Shown here one piece after another: positions 11,780 through 22,839 of a stretch of DNA of 43,826 bases (position 1 is its first letter; each line of letters begins with the position of its first letter). Made by a program: the position numbers and the translations under genes. The notes beneath the pieces were generated by a model. It was not told the DNA's origin and ran no database searches. It worked only from the letters and a program-made list of their open reading frames with translations. The stretch comes from Welwitschia mirabilis. Lineage: Eukaryota > Gnetophyta > Gnetopsida > Welwitschiales. The stretch spans positions 284,762,127 through 284,805,952 of the forward strand of contig JBOZIK010000001.1 in NCBI GenBank assembly GCA_051453625.1, given 5' to 3'.

Positions 11780-12381
11780 CTATAAAATATTTTGCTCACA
11801 AGAAGAAGATTTAGGATCATGAATTTCATAAATAAAATCAATCTCATTAGTATTCTTTAGTAATTTAACTATGTTAAAAATGTTCAAATGCACTATTATA
11901 TTATCAAATAAAATTTTCATTAGATCATTCCTATAACTAATAAGAAATTTAGATGTCATGAGGAAAGGTCTACCTATAATAATAAGGACTGAAACATGTT
12001 TTGTTGCTTCCATCTCTAAAAGAATGAATTCCTGTAGGAAATAGCAATTATCTATTTGAATAATTAGTTCTTGGTCAATTATAGCTAGGTTTTTATTTAT
12101 TTAAGATCATTCAAGATAAGTTTCTTATAAATAAAATGGGGTAAGAGATTAACACTTACTCTAATGTTTAACAGGGATTGCCTAAGGTGTTTGTCTTCAA
12201 TTGTAAGGGACATCATTATACAACCAAGATTTTTATACTTAGGTGGGATCTGATTTTGTATTATTGCACTAGTCTCTTAAGCTAGAAAGGCTTTCTACCT
12301 AACATGCATTTGCCTCTTAACTGTGCACAAGTCCTCAAGAAATTTTGCATAATAGGGCACTTATTTGATGATTTCTAAAAG
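11780..12381 (-). pseudogene. Gag-pro junction and retropepsin of element A, inactive
   Basis: Minus-strand frames give LEDLCTVKRQMHV, then IPPKYKNLGCIMMSLTI, then LLNIRVSVNLLP, then VSVLIIIGRPFLMTSKFLI. These match the order gag tail, protease N-terminus, active-site loop and C-terminal GRPFL strand of Athila-type retropepsins. The active-site loop in the family is normally D-L-G-A-S; here it reads N-I-R-V-S, with asparagine (codon 12168-12166) in place of the catalytic aspartate. Frameshifts and stops occur. The segment from 12381 down to 12253 is the part duplicated on the far side of element B. Confidence 0.75.
12253..12381. repeat. Left copy of the ~130-bp duplication flanking element B
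   Basis: It runs from 'attttgtattattgcac' to 'atttctaaaag', directly before the TGTAACA start of B's 5' LTR. It matches 22840-22970 at roughly 78% by eye, most differences being transitions. It encodes the end of element A's gag-pro linker on the minus strand. Confidence 0.8.
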
Positions 12382-12382
12382 T

Positions 12383-12797
12383 TGTAACAATCCCAAAACC
12401 TTGTTTTTAGAGTAGGTATTAATTATGATGATTGTTTATTATCTATAATACCCCATTAAGCATTGTAATAACTATTTAAAGTGTGTAATCTTTATGAAAT
12501 AATTGTTTATTAAGAAGTCACATTATTTTATTATGATTAAATAAGGCATTTTAAAAGGCGAAGGACATGTAGGTGGTTTGTATAGGAATACTGATTCCTT
12601 AATCAACTAGATTAATCCGCCAAAGGTTCCACATGCTGAACCTTAAAGGCAGTATGATCTAATTGGACTGCCTACTCAAAAGCTTGCATTTAGCATAATG
12701 ACATTTTAAGTCTATAGTCAAAGTGTTGCAATAAAGATGAGTATTGTTTTCTCTTTGGACATGTTATACTTGATTCATTTCATACAGATTTTGCCCT
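12383..12797 (+). repeat. 5' LTR of element B
   Basis: It starts TGTAACAATCCCAAAACC and ends near 'gattttgccct'. It matches 22430-22839 along its whole length, including 'cattaagcattgtaat', 'tatagtcaaagtg.tgcaat' and 'tgttttctctttggac'. An AATAAA lies in 'gcaataaagatga'. No convincing primer site follows. Confidence 0.75.
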
Positions 12798-12819
12798 TCT
12801 TTCAGTCATTTCTGGAATG

Positions 12820-13102
12820 CTTATACAATGTTCTCGACTACCATTATAAAATTTTTTCTTTCTATTCTAAATTTTACCAAAATGAAAGTGGGGAATGTCA
12901 TAATTGATATTAGAGAAAACCAATCTATATGAAAATGTGGAAGTTTTATTTTAAAAAAGATGGGTCTTTCACTAGAAATTCTAATAACTAGTACAATAGA
13001 AATGAAACAATTTGTAGAAAACAACTAAGAGATAAAAACAAACCATGGGGCCTAAGACTACAAAAGACAACTAAAGCAATACATCACTTATGGCCATCTT
13101 TT
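12820..13102. other. Unassigned sequence inside element B
   Basis: It lies between the 5' LTR and the antisense gene relic. It is the minus-strand 3' side of that relic and shows no recognisable domain. Confidence 0.4.
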
Positions 13103-15137
13103 TAAAAACAAGAAGGCCTGGGTAAAGGATTGAGAAATTTTGGAATAATCTTGCCTTCCTTGTTATCAGGTAGAAAGAATTCCAAGGTAACTGACTTACT
13201 ATAGTAATGATTTAACAAATTTACAATGCATTTTAAAAAATTCTGGAGGTTCTCTTTAAAGGCTCGACAATGATGATAAAAGTCATAAAAATCCTCCTTT
13301 GTAATAACGAATAGTTTAAGAGAATGATTAAGAACCTAGTAAAGATGGGTAATGTTGGCATCCTTTTGTGCCAAGGTAGAGATGAAAGCCTCCATCTAAG
13401 CCTTTTTGCCCTAAAGAAGTTAATTCTCTAGGCACATAGAGTCTAGCTCCATCTACAATAAAAGGAAAATCATCAAAAACCATATTAATTATCTTAATCT
13501 TAAAAGAAAAAGTATATAAATAATATTTCGAATTAACTTCAACATCCAAAGGTGAACCTCAAAGGATTCTAAGTGCTACATCTTGTGCTATGCCATTTAA
13601 TGTACAACCTTCAGTTCATTAATAATAAGTTCAAAATTTTGGTGAACAGGATTCCATAAAGAATTCATTAGGTGATAAGACAAAAATTCCTTAGAAGAAC
13701 AAGTTGAAAATCCTCATCAAAGTTATGCCCTATCATTCATGAAAGACAATGCAGCATCCCAATGAGAGTGCTCAGTAGTGTGCTAGATGATAAGAGATTT
13801 CGATTGCTGAACCTAATTAATTCTTACCAGCAAGATCTAGATCTTTGAAACTAATTTTGCGATGGCTATAGGAAGATTCCTATTAATATTGGGAGAAGCT
13901 GAAGGAATCAACACTTAAGAGGCTGAAAAAGAAGGATAGAAAGTCATAAATAAAATAGAGGATTATACTCTAATTGATATGGAAAAGTTTCTTAGATCCA
14001 TAGAAGGTGTGACCAGAAAAATTGATAACCTGCATAAAAAGATCAATATCAAGTACCCCACTAGGATGATCCTCTTCTAACTTAGTCAAGGAAGGAATTG
14101 TTAATCGAAATAAAGAAGGTAGTCTAATAAGACCGCCTTTGACCCTAAAATGAACACTCTTGTATTCATTAATATTCATTCTTCCCTTCTCCTGAAGAGG
14201 AGTAGGAAAAGGAAGGAAAGTAACCTCCTATAACAGAGTATGAATTGGAACTGGAACCACTTCAAAATTAATGCTACTAAAGAAGAAAAATAGTGAGAAA
14301 ATATTACTTTTACTCCAATCTTGAATCTATGGGGGATAATTAGTAAAAAGCATTCCTTCTCTTCATTAACATCAAGAAAGATAGAAGTAAGACTAGGATT
14401 TTATAATAGAAGGATCTTACCCTTACCTTCTAAATGAGAGATCTTGGAGGATGCCTTCTCATGCATTTACATCTAAAGTATCATAAAAGGAAGCCAAAAT
14501 ATGTGAGCAATAATAATGCTTTTGTAGAAGACAAGAGAATGAATTACCTAATCTGAACGTACTCCACTTGCTAAAGAATAACAAAGTCACTTTCATCATT
14601 AGAAGAAAAATGTGAGTGATTGGGATCAATCCTAAGAAGTAGCTCTAAAGGCATGACGATGTGAGAAGAGAGATCAATCTATTCAATGTTCTCAAAATGA
14701 TCACCACTATGAAAAGAAAAATATGGAGAAAGAAGGATGTTTCCACAAGTTAGATAATGAGAATTTGAGTTTTACTTCATCTTAGTCAATTTAGAAACCA
14801 ATTTAGAGAAAGTACTATGATTCCAATTAAAGGAAACTTTGCAATCCTAAGCTGCAAATAAAAGGTAAATAGCATATTTAAGAATTTAAGAGGGATAAGA
14901 GTAAAGGAAGTCCCTAACCACTATAAGAAGTCCTAAAGCACCATAGTAATGAACAAAAATTAGACTAATAGGTATACCATGATAGCCTTGATAATGTAGT
15001 TTACAGTTAAAATAATTAAAGAAAGTAGTTTGAAAGAAATTCAGGGCTTATAATTCATAACTTGAAAATTGAACTAGCTTAATAACTCCATTTGAAAGAC
15101 CAAAAGTTCTCTTTATAGCCTAAGGAGTTATGCAAAG
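13103..15137 (-). pseudogene. Antisense intron-containing gene relic inside element B
   Basis: The minus strand shows several exon-like blocks bounded by good splice signals. Block 1, about 15137-14919, contains TTFFNYFNCKLHYQGYHG and ends at GTG|GTTAGG. Block 2, 14846-14776, contains FNWNHSTFSKLVSKLTKM. Block 3, 14191-14030, follows 'ctcctcttcag' and ends CAG|GTTATC; it encodes 54 residues including VKGGLIRLPSLFRLTIPSL. Block 4, 13689-13609, follows 'cttgttcttctaag' and ends AAG|GTTGTA; it encodes 27 residues ending ELIINELK. Block 5, from 13452, follows 'ttccttttattgtag'; it begins MELDSMCLEN and continues through FISTLAQKDANITHLY with four in-frame stops, ending at a TAA near 13103. Most junctions are phase 0. 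Blocks 4-5 look like a coiled coil. The family is not recognised. It is broken by stops but clearly once spliced. Confidence 0.5.
13453..13608 (-). other. Intron in the antisense relic, 156 bp
   Basis: The donor is AAG|GTTGTA at 13609/13608. The acceptor is a pyrimidine-rich 'gattttccttttattgtag' just before 13452. Both sides are in phase 0, and the joined text forms one continuous heptad-like helix. Confidence 0.5.
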
Positions 15138-15792
15138 TGGACCATACTGGGGATGCTAAAAGGTTTGATTAACACAATTATATGAATCATAAATGGAATT
15201 CAAAATAAGAAAGACCTTAAGTATACATGGATTAAAATGTAGAAATAAAAGGGAATTTGAAATATTAAAGCTAAGTATCCATCCTAATTCAAGCTTATTT
15301 AGTGAGTTACACCCCTACTTCAATAGCAAATATAAGGTTACAATTTAATCATCTAATGCGAGAGAAAGACTTGGGAGTCATACCTTAAAATGATGTGAAA
15401 ATAAACTTGGATTAAAGTGTGAAGAAAGATCAAAGAAGCGAAGCACATAACCTAGAAAAAGTAAAAAAACAGATGTATAAAAAAAGGTAATATGACTGGA
15501 AAATAATTCCCAAATGATTAAAACAAAAAAGTAAAAAGCACTTACCTCTTAATTGCAAGGTGAAAAGTGGAAAAAGTAAGTTAAAATGGACTTGTAACCC
15601 TTATTTATAGGTAAAAGAAATAATATTTCGTACTTCTTGGCATTACATTAGAAGCATAATGATGTGATAATGGACTAGGATTTGATGGGACCGAAGATGT
15701 AATGGAGAGAGAGAAAAAGTAAGGTAGATAAGTTAAAAGGGAATAAAAATGAATCATATGAGACCTACCACAACTTAAAAAAGGGAGCCAGT
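15138..15792. other. Unassigned sequence before the tandem array
   Basis: I see no recognisable domain. A TATA-like 'cttatttataggtaaaag' lies near 15600, and 'gagagagagaaaaag' near 15705. The upstream exons or promoter of the antisense relic could be here. Confidence 0.35.
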
Positions 15793-18165
15793 CTTATATG
15801 GGGGCACAACACTATTGACTAGGCAACTTGATTTCATCACAGAGTCTAACAGTGTTCACCTAAGTAGGGCAACTAGCCTTATAAGAAGGCATCACACTAT
15901 TGATTGGGCAAACTCATTTCATCACAAAGTTTAGTAATAGCCAACTAAGCATTTTCCAAAGAAAAAAGAAAACCATTCTTATAAAGAGGCATTAAATTTC
16001 TCACCAGGCAACCTTATTTCATTACATACTCCAACAGTGGCTATCTAAGCAATCTTTAAAGTAAAAAGGGGAATCTGTATTATGATGGAACACCACACTA
16101 CTAGATAGGTAACCTGATTTCATCACATAGTCCAGTAGTGTCCACCTAAGTAGTTTCCAAAGCAAAAATAAAAACCAATCTTACAAGATGGTACCACATT
16201 ATTAATTAGAAGGCATAATTTCATTACAAAGTCTAGCAGTGGACATCTAAGTAGTCTCCAAAGTAAAAAGAGAAATCACTCTTATAAGGGAATGTCACAC
16301 TATTAACTGGGTAGCTTGATTTCATCATATGTTCTAGTAGTGACCACCCAAGTAGTCTTTGAAGCAAAACTAAAAACTAGTCTTATAAGGGGATGTCACA
16401 CTATTAACATGGAAGTTCAAAAATGATTTCATGCTAACATTAATAATCATGAAGGTNNNNNNNNNNAGTGTACCAAGTCCATAAGGGAATATCACAGTGC
16501 TGACATGATAGATCAGAAATGATGTCATGCAGACATCAACACTTATGAATCCTTAACAATGCACTAGGTCTATAAGGGGGCACCACATTGCTGACATGAT
16601 AGTCTAGAACTAATGTCATGCTAAAATCGATAGTAATAAATGCTTGATAGTGCACTAAACCCATAAGGGGACATCACAATACTAACATGATAGTTCAAAA
16701 ATGATGTCATATTGACATCGACAGTTGCAAAAGCTTGACAATGTACCAGGTCCCTAAAGGGGCATCATAATGCTGATATGATAACCATAAATGATGTCAT
16801 ACTGATATTGGTAGTTATGAAGGCTTAAAAGTACTCCAGATCCATAAGTAAGCATTAAACTATTGACATGACAACCTAAAAATGATGTCATATTGACATT
16901 GGTAGTTTCACAAGCTTAACAATGCACCAGGTCCATAGGGAAGCATCACACTTCTAATATGGCAATCTAGAAATGATTTCATGCTAACATCAGTAGTCAT
17001 AAAGGGTTAAAAGTGCACTAGGTCCATAAGGATATGCCACACTCTTGACATAATAGTTTAAAAATGATGGTTTAAAAATGATGTCATGCTTACATTGATA
17101 GTTACAAAGGCTTAGCAGTGCACCAAGTCCATAAGGGAGCACCACATTATTAACATGACAAATCAGAAATGATGTCATGATAATGTTAGTAGTTATGAAA
17201 TCTTAATAGTACACCATGTCCATAAGGAAGCATCACACTATTAACATGATAGCCAGAAAATGATGTCATGCTAACATTAGTGGTCATCAAGGCTTAACAA
17301 TGGATCAAGTCCATAAGAGATCACCATACTACTGATATGGTAGTCTAGAAATAATGTCATACTAACATCGGTAGCTGCAAAGGCTTAACAGTTCACTAGA
17401 TCCATAAAGGGGGTGTCACATTACTGAAATAATAGTTTAGAAATGATGTCATATTAACATTAACAATTCCAAAGGCTTAACAATGCAACAGGTCTATAAG
17501 CGAATGCTACACTATTAACATTACAAACCCAAAATGATGTCATGCTAAAATTAGTAGTCGCAAAGGCTTAACAATGTACCAGATCCATAAGGAAGTCTCA
17601 CATTACTGATATGACAGCTTGAAAATGATGTCATGCTGACATTAGCAGTCATAAAGACTTAATAATGTACAAAGTCCATAAGGGGGCTACATGCTACTGA
17701 CATGATAGTTTAAAAATGTGTTATGCTAACATCATTAGTTGCAAAGTCTTAACAATGCACTAAATCCAAAAGCGGGTATCACACTATTGACATGTTAGTT
17801 AAAAAATGATGTCGTGTTGACATCGATAATCATGAAGATCGAATGGTGGAAAAACCTCATAAGGGAGTGCCACACTATTGACTAAACACATCGAAATTCA
17901 TGATAATCTACTTACAATAGTCAAGAAAGTTTAATACTTTATTTGATTCATAAGAGAGTTTTACAATATTGACTAAGCACCTCAAACATTGATGATAGTC
18001 TATCAATAATAATCGCAAGATCATAATAATTCACAGAACTCATAAGGAGGCATTACACTATTGATTAGGCACCTTAAAATCAATGACAGCCTATCGGTAA
18101 CAGTCACAAGAGCATAATAGTTAATCTAATTTGTAAGTAGATACCACACTAATATCACAACAGTC
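15793..18165. repeat. Tandem-repeat array, about 25 units of ~91-101 bp
   Basis: Each unit begins with a variant of 'cataagggg.atcacacta'. Phase-marker positions include 15796, 15881, 15981, 16082, 16183, 16284, 16385, 16481, 16572, 16663, 16754, 16844, 16935, 17026, 17131, 17222, 17313, 17404, 17496, 17587, 17678, 17768, 17859, 17950, 18042 and 18133. Three subfamilies follow each other: ~101-bp units (15793-16384), 90-92-bp units with a GATGTCA..TGACATC dyad (16385-17858), and 91-92-bp units without it (17859-18165). One unit (17026) is 105 bp through a 14-bp internal duplication. Units differ at many positions, so the array is old and not homogenised. The 10 N at 16457-16466 lie within a unit. 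Confidence 0.9.
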
Positions 18166-19299
18166 CTACATTATCTAGTGAAACCCACTAGTACTTAATT
18201 CAAAATTAAATATAAGTAGTTACAAACTTAAGCTATTAAGTAAAGTAAATTTTAATTCCTAGTAAAGCCATTATAATAATTATATTAATAATGAATTATT
18301 TAACATATAAAAGGTAGAATACATGTAACATTGAAATGCAAATAACCCCTTCACCTTACATACATTAGAGAACCATGGAAGATCATACAAACAATCATAT
18401 CAATGATCTACAATAATAGATAGACATGTACAGCAACAATCATAGGATAATTATGTAAATGTAAAGGCTCCATAGAAATTGAAAAATGGTAAGCTATACT
18501 CTACCCTTAGAGATCTAGATAGAAGACAATGGAAGCACTCAATTAGAGAGATTCAATTCTAAGCATACTAGTTTCTCTAGGCATAAAATGAAAAGATACA
18601 ATATCTAGAGAAAAACTCTTCCTAATCCTTAGAACAACAAGTAGGGGAAGAGATGCACATGCAAACACATGAATATCCCATTTCTAATTGATCCCAAGCA
18701 ACATTGCAGAACACTGAGACATGTGAGAATATATCAAAAAAATACAAATTCACATGTACACAGGCATCCTAGGATCTCATGAGAAGGCACTAGAATGATT
18801 GCAATATATTAAGAATCATTTTAAGTTAAAACTTTAGAGAAGAACTCACATGGTCATTATGTTGTAATGTTCCTTATATGAGATGCTACAAAGATGGAGT
18901 TGGCTTAGCACAATAAGAAATGAATGGATTAATTCACTTAAATTCATGAAGGAATTTAAAATTATTTTATCCCTACCTTCTTTGTCAAGGATAGAACAAT
19001 GTAGTTTAAATGCTAATGATTGGGTAGAAAGAACCTTAACAAAGGTTGGAAAGAATTGCAGAAGCCAACCAAATTCCAAATCTAGCATGATCTAGAAGAA
19101 CTCACTAACAACTTTATTAGCACTCTTCCACTCTGAATGAGAAATTTAATCTGCCCTTTAAAATCCAAATCTATATAAGAAGCATATAGGAAGACCAAAT
19201 ATTATATAGAGGTAAAACAAAGAAGTCCAATGGTATCTCAAATTAACAATTGTCACTTCATAGCCAAGACATTAGAACTTTTCATCACCATTAAAACCC
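18166..19299 (+). pseudogene. Probable gag region of element B, unrecognisable
   Basis: By position it should encode the capsid part of gag, just before the zinc knuckle. I can find only short open pieces on the plus strand (for example 18883-19095, starting MLQRWSWLSTIRNEW) and no clear capsid motif. Confidence 0.35.
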
Positions 19300-22170
19300 T
19301 TCCTTCAAGGTCATCAGACACGACTATGTCACTATTGTAAGAAGAAGGATCACATAATCAAGAACTATTCAAAAAAAAAGAAAGATGTAAATGCCATTTA
19401 GCCAACTATGATACAAGGAAAAGGTTATTTGTCATAGTTTAAGCAATTTTTGTGTGAAATCAATTCTCTATAATTGAACTTAAAGGATGTTTACATCGTC
19501 TACTTGTTATGTTTCTTAGGGCTAGTGATAATTTTACTTCTACTGATATCACAAATAACTTCCAAAATAAAATTATTAAGAAACTAACTTCTAGAGTAGA
19601 ATTTCACAGGAGGAAAAATAATCACTCAATCATGTTATTGTGCATAGTTAAAATTTACAATTAATGGTTTACATTTTACTAATAAATTTTATTCCTTTAA
19701 TATTAAAAAATATGAGGCAATTGTGGCAATATCTTTTCTAGGAAAATATGACATTAAAGCATCTTTCAAAAAGAAGCCATAATCATTCCCACTTCATCTA
19801 GAAGACAAATTATAAAAGGTGAGGAGAGAAGGAAACAAGTATTATTCCTAATAAATAGGGAATTAAAGAAAGCCTTTAAGGTAACTCAGTTATTATATGT
19901 CATAGTTACAAATGAAGCAAAAGTACAACTACCTACTGAATTATATGATTTTTGAGAAGTATTTGAAGATAAGATTAGCGTATTACTAAAACTAAAAATG
20001 GAACATGCTATTGACCTTGACCTTGTATCAAGAGCATAGCCGATCTTCTGAGCACCATATAGATTTTCAGTTATTGAGCTTAAAGAGTTAAAATTGCAAA
20101 TTCAACAATTAGTAAATGAAGGTAAAATCAGACCTAGTATATTATCTTAGGGAGTGCCAGTTTTGTTTACAAAGAATAAAGATGGATTAATAAGGCTTTG
20201 CATCAATTATTGCCAGTTAAACAAGGTAACAATAAAGAACAAGTATCCGTTACCATGAATCGATGACCTTTTTAATTAACTACAGGAAGTAAGGTATTTT
20301 ACCAAAATAGGTTTGAAATTATGATATCATCAACAGAAGAAGATGTTTCAAAAGTAGCCTTTTGAATTAGATACAACCATTTTGAGTCCACAGTTATGCC
20401 TTTTTGTTTGAAAAATGCTCTGGCTACATTTATGACACAAATGAATAAAATCTTTCATCCCTATTTAGATTAATTTATTATTATTTTTATGGCTAATATT
20501 TTAATTTACTCTAAAAGCATAAAAGAACATGTTAGATACTGGAAGTTAGTTCTGCAACTATTTAAAGAAAAGGTCTTAATAGCCAATCTCATCAAATGTG
20601 AATTCTTTAAGAATTCATTCCCTTATTTGGAGGACGTCATATTTGAATAAGTTCTAAAATAAAATTCAGTAAAATACAAGCCAAAAGGGAATGGCCTGAG
20701 CTAAAGACTTCCATTAAAGTAAAAAGCTTCCTTAGCCTTACAAGGTTCTATAGTGTTTCATTCAAAACTTTTTCAAAATTGCAAGCTAAATGAAAAATCT
20801 AAATAAAGATAAAGTTCCATGTCATTTTGATAACAGATGCAAAGAAGCACTTTTGCATATCAAACTTCTATTAACTATAGCCCCAATTCTGAAGATTCCA
20901 GAAATGGATAAAAATTCTTAGTAGTCACATATGCTTGTGGAGGAGGAATGGATGTAGTCTTGATGTAGGAAGGTAGAGTAATTGCATATGAATCATGCAA
21001 GTTAAAAAAATATAAATGCAACTATCTAGTGCATGATTTAGAATTACTAGCTATAATTCATGTATTAAAAGATTAGACATTATTTTTGGGAAATAAGTTT
21101 CAAATTAAGACTAACCATAAAAGTTTAAAAATCTAACAGAAATAACCTCTTCTAAATATGAGACAACAAAGGTGGACAAAATTATTACCAAAATATGATT
21201 TTGATCTTAAATTCATACTTATAAAAAAGAACAAAGTTATAGATTCTCTTATTGCATGTGATGTATGATAATATGTATAGTAAATTCCCAGATGATTGAA
21301 GATGTATGATAATATGTATAGTAAATTCCCAGATGATTGAAGAGGTTAAAGAATAAGTGCCATAAGGTGAGGTATTCAAAGAAATCTGGTATAAGATTAT
21401 AAAGAGGCTTCTCCTTTTTATTAAACTACCGATGGAATTTAAATGAGACAAAACTAAGCTTGTATTCCTACTAGACCTTGGGGTTTCTAATTACTTAGAG
21501 AAGTACATCAAGTTCCATATGTAGGTTACCCAAGATTTGCAAAAAGTTACTTCACTTTTAGGAAGTAGTAATATTATCCAGAAATGAAGTCATAAGTTAT
21601 ACAATTTATCAAAGGTTATCCAATATGCTAAGTAGTTAAGTTAGAATGGAAAAAACCAACTAAATTCTTGAAATCCTTGGGAGATCTATTCTAAAGTGGG
21701 AAGCAATTATTATGGACTCCATCATAAGATTACCAAAGACTATTAAATAGCATGACACCATATTCATATGTGTGGATCAATTCACCAAGATGGTACATTT
21801 CAATCTAAATAAGACCACGAGTACTTCAGAAGGCATTGCAACTTAGTTTGTAAGGTAAGTATTTTGTTTATATGAAATTTCTAAAATTATCATTTCTGAT
21901 AGAGATCCAAAATTTGTATCAAATATTTGGCAAGAATTATTTAAGCAATTAGAAACTTAAGTAATTTTTAGTATAACTTTTGATCTAGAAATTGATGGAT
22001 GAAAATAACAAATGAATCATATTTTGGAAGATATTTTGAGGAGTTATGTGTCTAGTAGACCATGAAGATGGGAAGACTTCCTTCATTTGGCAGAATTTGC
22101 TGATAAGTAAGGTTTTTGAACTTAAATTAAATTTTCTACATTCGAAGAAGTATTATTATAGAGCATAGAG
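19300..22170 (+). pseudogene. Gag-pol of element B: zinc knuckle, PR, RT, RNase H, IN
   Basis: Plus-strand frames read, in order: CHYCKKKDHIIKNY (about 19327-19370), a CCHC knuckle whose last Cys is now Tyr; FLGASDNFTSTDI (about 19510), a protease loop with the catalytic Asp-Ser lost; YRFSVIELKELKLQIQQLV and [20 protein letters not shown] (20060-20260), the RT N-terminal half; CKEALLHIKLLLTIAPIL (about 20845-20895); VIAYESCKLKKY, LVHDLELLAIIHVLKD and QIKTNHKSLK (20980-21130), the RNase H; then IFICVDQFTKMVHF (about 21755-21790) and SDRDPKFVSNIWQELFKQL (21898-21950), the integrase with its first two Asp. At the third catalytic site (about 21995-22010) stops replace the expected Gln-Thr-Glu. 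There are many stops and frameshifts. The type is chromovirus-like Ty3/gypsy. Confidence 0.85.
21260..21341. repeat. Perfect 41-bp tandem duplication
   Basis: 21260-21300 and 21301-21341 are identical (gatgtatgataatatgtata followed by gtaaattcccagatgattgaa). The perfect match inside an otherwise diverged element means the duplication arose recently, or is an assembly error. Confidence 0.95.
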
Positions 22171-22429
22171 AAAGAAAATTAAGAGGGAAATTAATAAAAG
22201 AAGAATTAATAGAATGGTCTTACTGTGACTAATGTGGTTGGAAAAATAAACAATATATGAAACAAAATTATCCAAATTTACTTGTAAATATAACTTAATG
22301 ATTTTATTATTAATGTAAAGGAACATGATCAAGATAAAGAATTTGGTTGTGAACAAACCCTATAGCAAAATGATCCCATGGAGGAATAGCAATCCAAGAA
22401 CAAACAACACACTTAAAGAAAGTCTTTAA
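22171..22429 (+). other. 3' part of element B before the LTR
   Basis: This would hold the integrase C-terminus, any chromodomain, and the purine tract. I recognise none of them with confidence. The text before the LTR ('aaagaaagtcttta') is purine-rich but not a clean tract. Confidence 0.4.
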
Positions 22430-22839
22430 TGACTTTAAAACCTTGTTTTTGAAATAGTTATTTATTATGATCATTTTTTATTCTTCATAATACCTTATTA
22501 AGCATTGTAATGATTGTTCAAAGGGTGTAACCTTTGTAGAAAAACTATTTATTAAAAAGCTGTATCATTGCATTATGATAAAGTAAGGGGTTTTAGAAGG
22601 TGAAGAACATGCAAGTGATTTGCACATAAATACTAGGTCCTTAACAAACTGGCCTAGCTCCTAGTGGTTCCACAAACTGGACTTTGAAGTTAGTATAACT
22701 GCGTCGGGACACTTACTCAAGACCTTGCATTTAGTATAATAGTATTTTAAGTATATAGTCAAAGTGCTGCAATAAAGATAAACATTGTTTTCTCTTTGGA
22801 CCTCTTATATTTAATTCACTCAATAAAGATTTTACCCTA
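22430..22839 (+). repeat. 3' LTR of element B
   Basis: It starts TGACTTTAAAACC and ends 'gattttaccct' plus 'a'. It matches the 5' LTR throughout, with roughly a quarter of positions changed. AATAAA motifs lie at 'gcaataaagata' and 'caataaagatttt'. It is followed directly by the right copy of the flanking duplication. Confidence 0.75.

Larger units (their letters stand above)
12383..22839 (+). mobile_element. Element B: decayed chromovirus-like Ty3/gypsy retrotransposon
   Basis: Two direct LTR copies (12383-12797 and 22430-22839) bound about 10.4 kb. On the plus strand there is a gag zinc knuckle (about 19330), protease, RT, RNase H and integrase in chromovirus order up to about 22140. RT text such as [13 protein letters not shown] is of the chromovirus type and unlike element A. 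The 5' part between LTR and gag is unusually long (about 6.5 kb). It contains a tandem-repeat array and an antisense intron-containing gene relic, so it may hold further insertions. I see no clear chromodomain or primer-binding site. The LTRs differ by roughly a quarter, so the insertion is old. Confidence 0.7.

Noticed and set aside
12797-12830. Primer-binding site directly after the 5' LTR of element B
   Set aside because: The sequence 'ttctttcagtcatttctgg' does not match the usual tRNA-Met, Asp, Lys or Arg sites, so I did not annotate one.
15793-18165. CRISPR-like regular array
   Set aside because: The whole unit repeats, with no unique spacers between short identical repeats; it is a degenerate tandem repeat in plant DNA.
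22156-22356. Minus-strand hydrophobic open frame in element B
   Set aside because: It is antisense to the integrase end, is very AT-rich, and its apparent membrane character comes from poly-Ile/Leu codons of AT-rich DNA.
22171-22429. Chromodomain at the integrase C-terminus of element B
   Set aside because: I looked for the VKWKG-type core but found no convincing match in any plus-strand frame.
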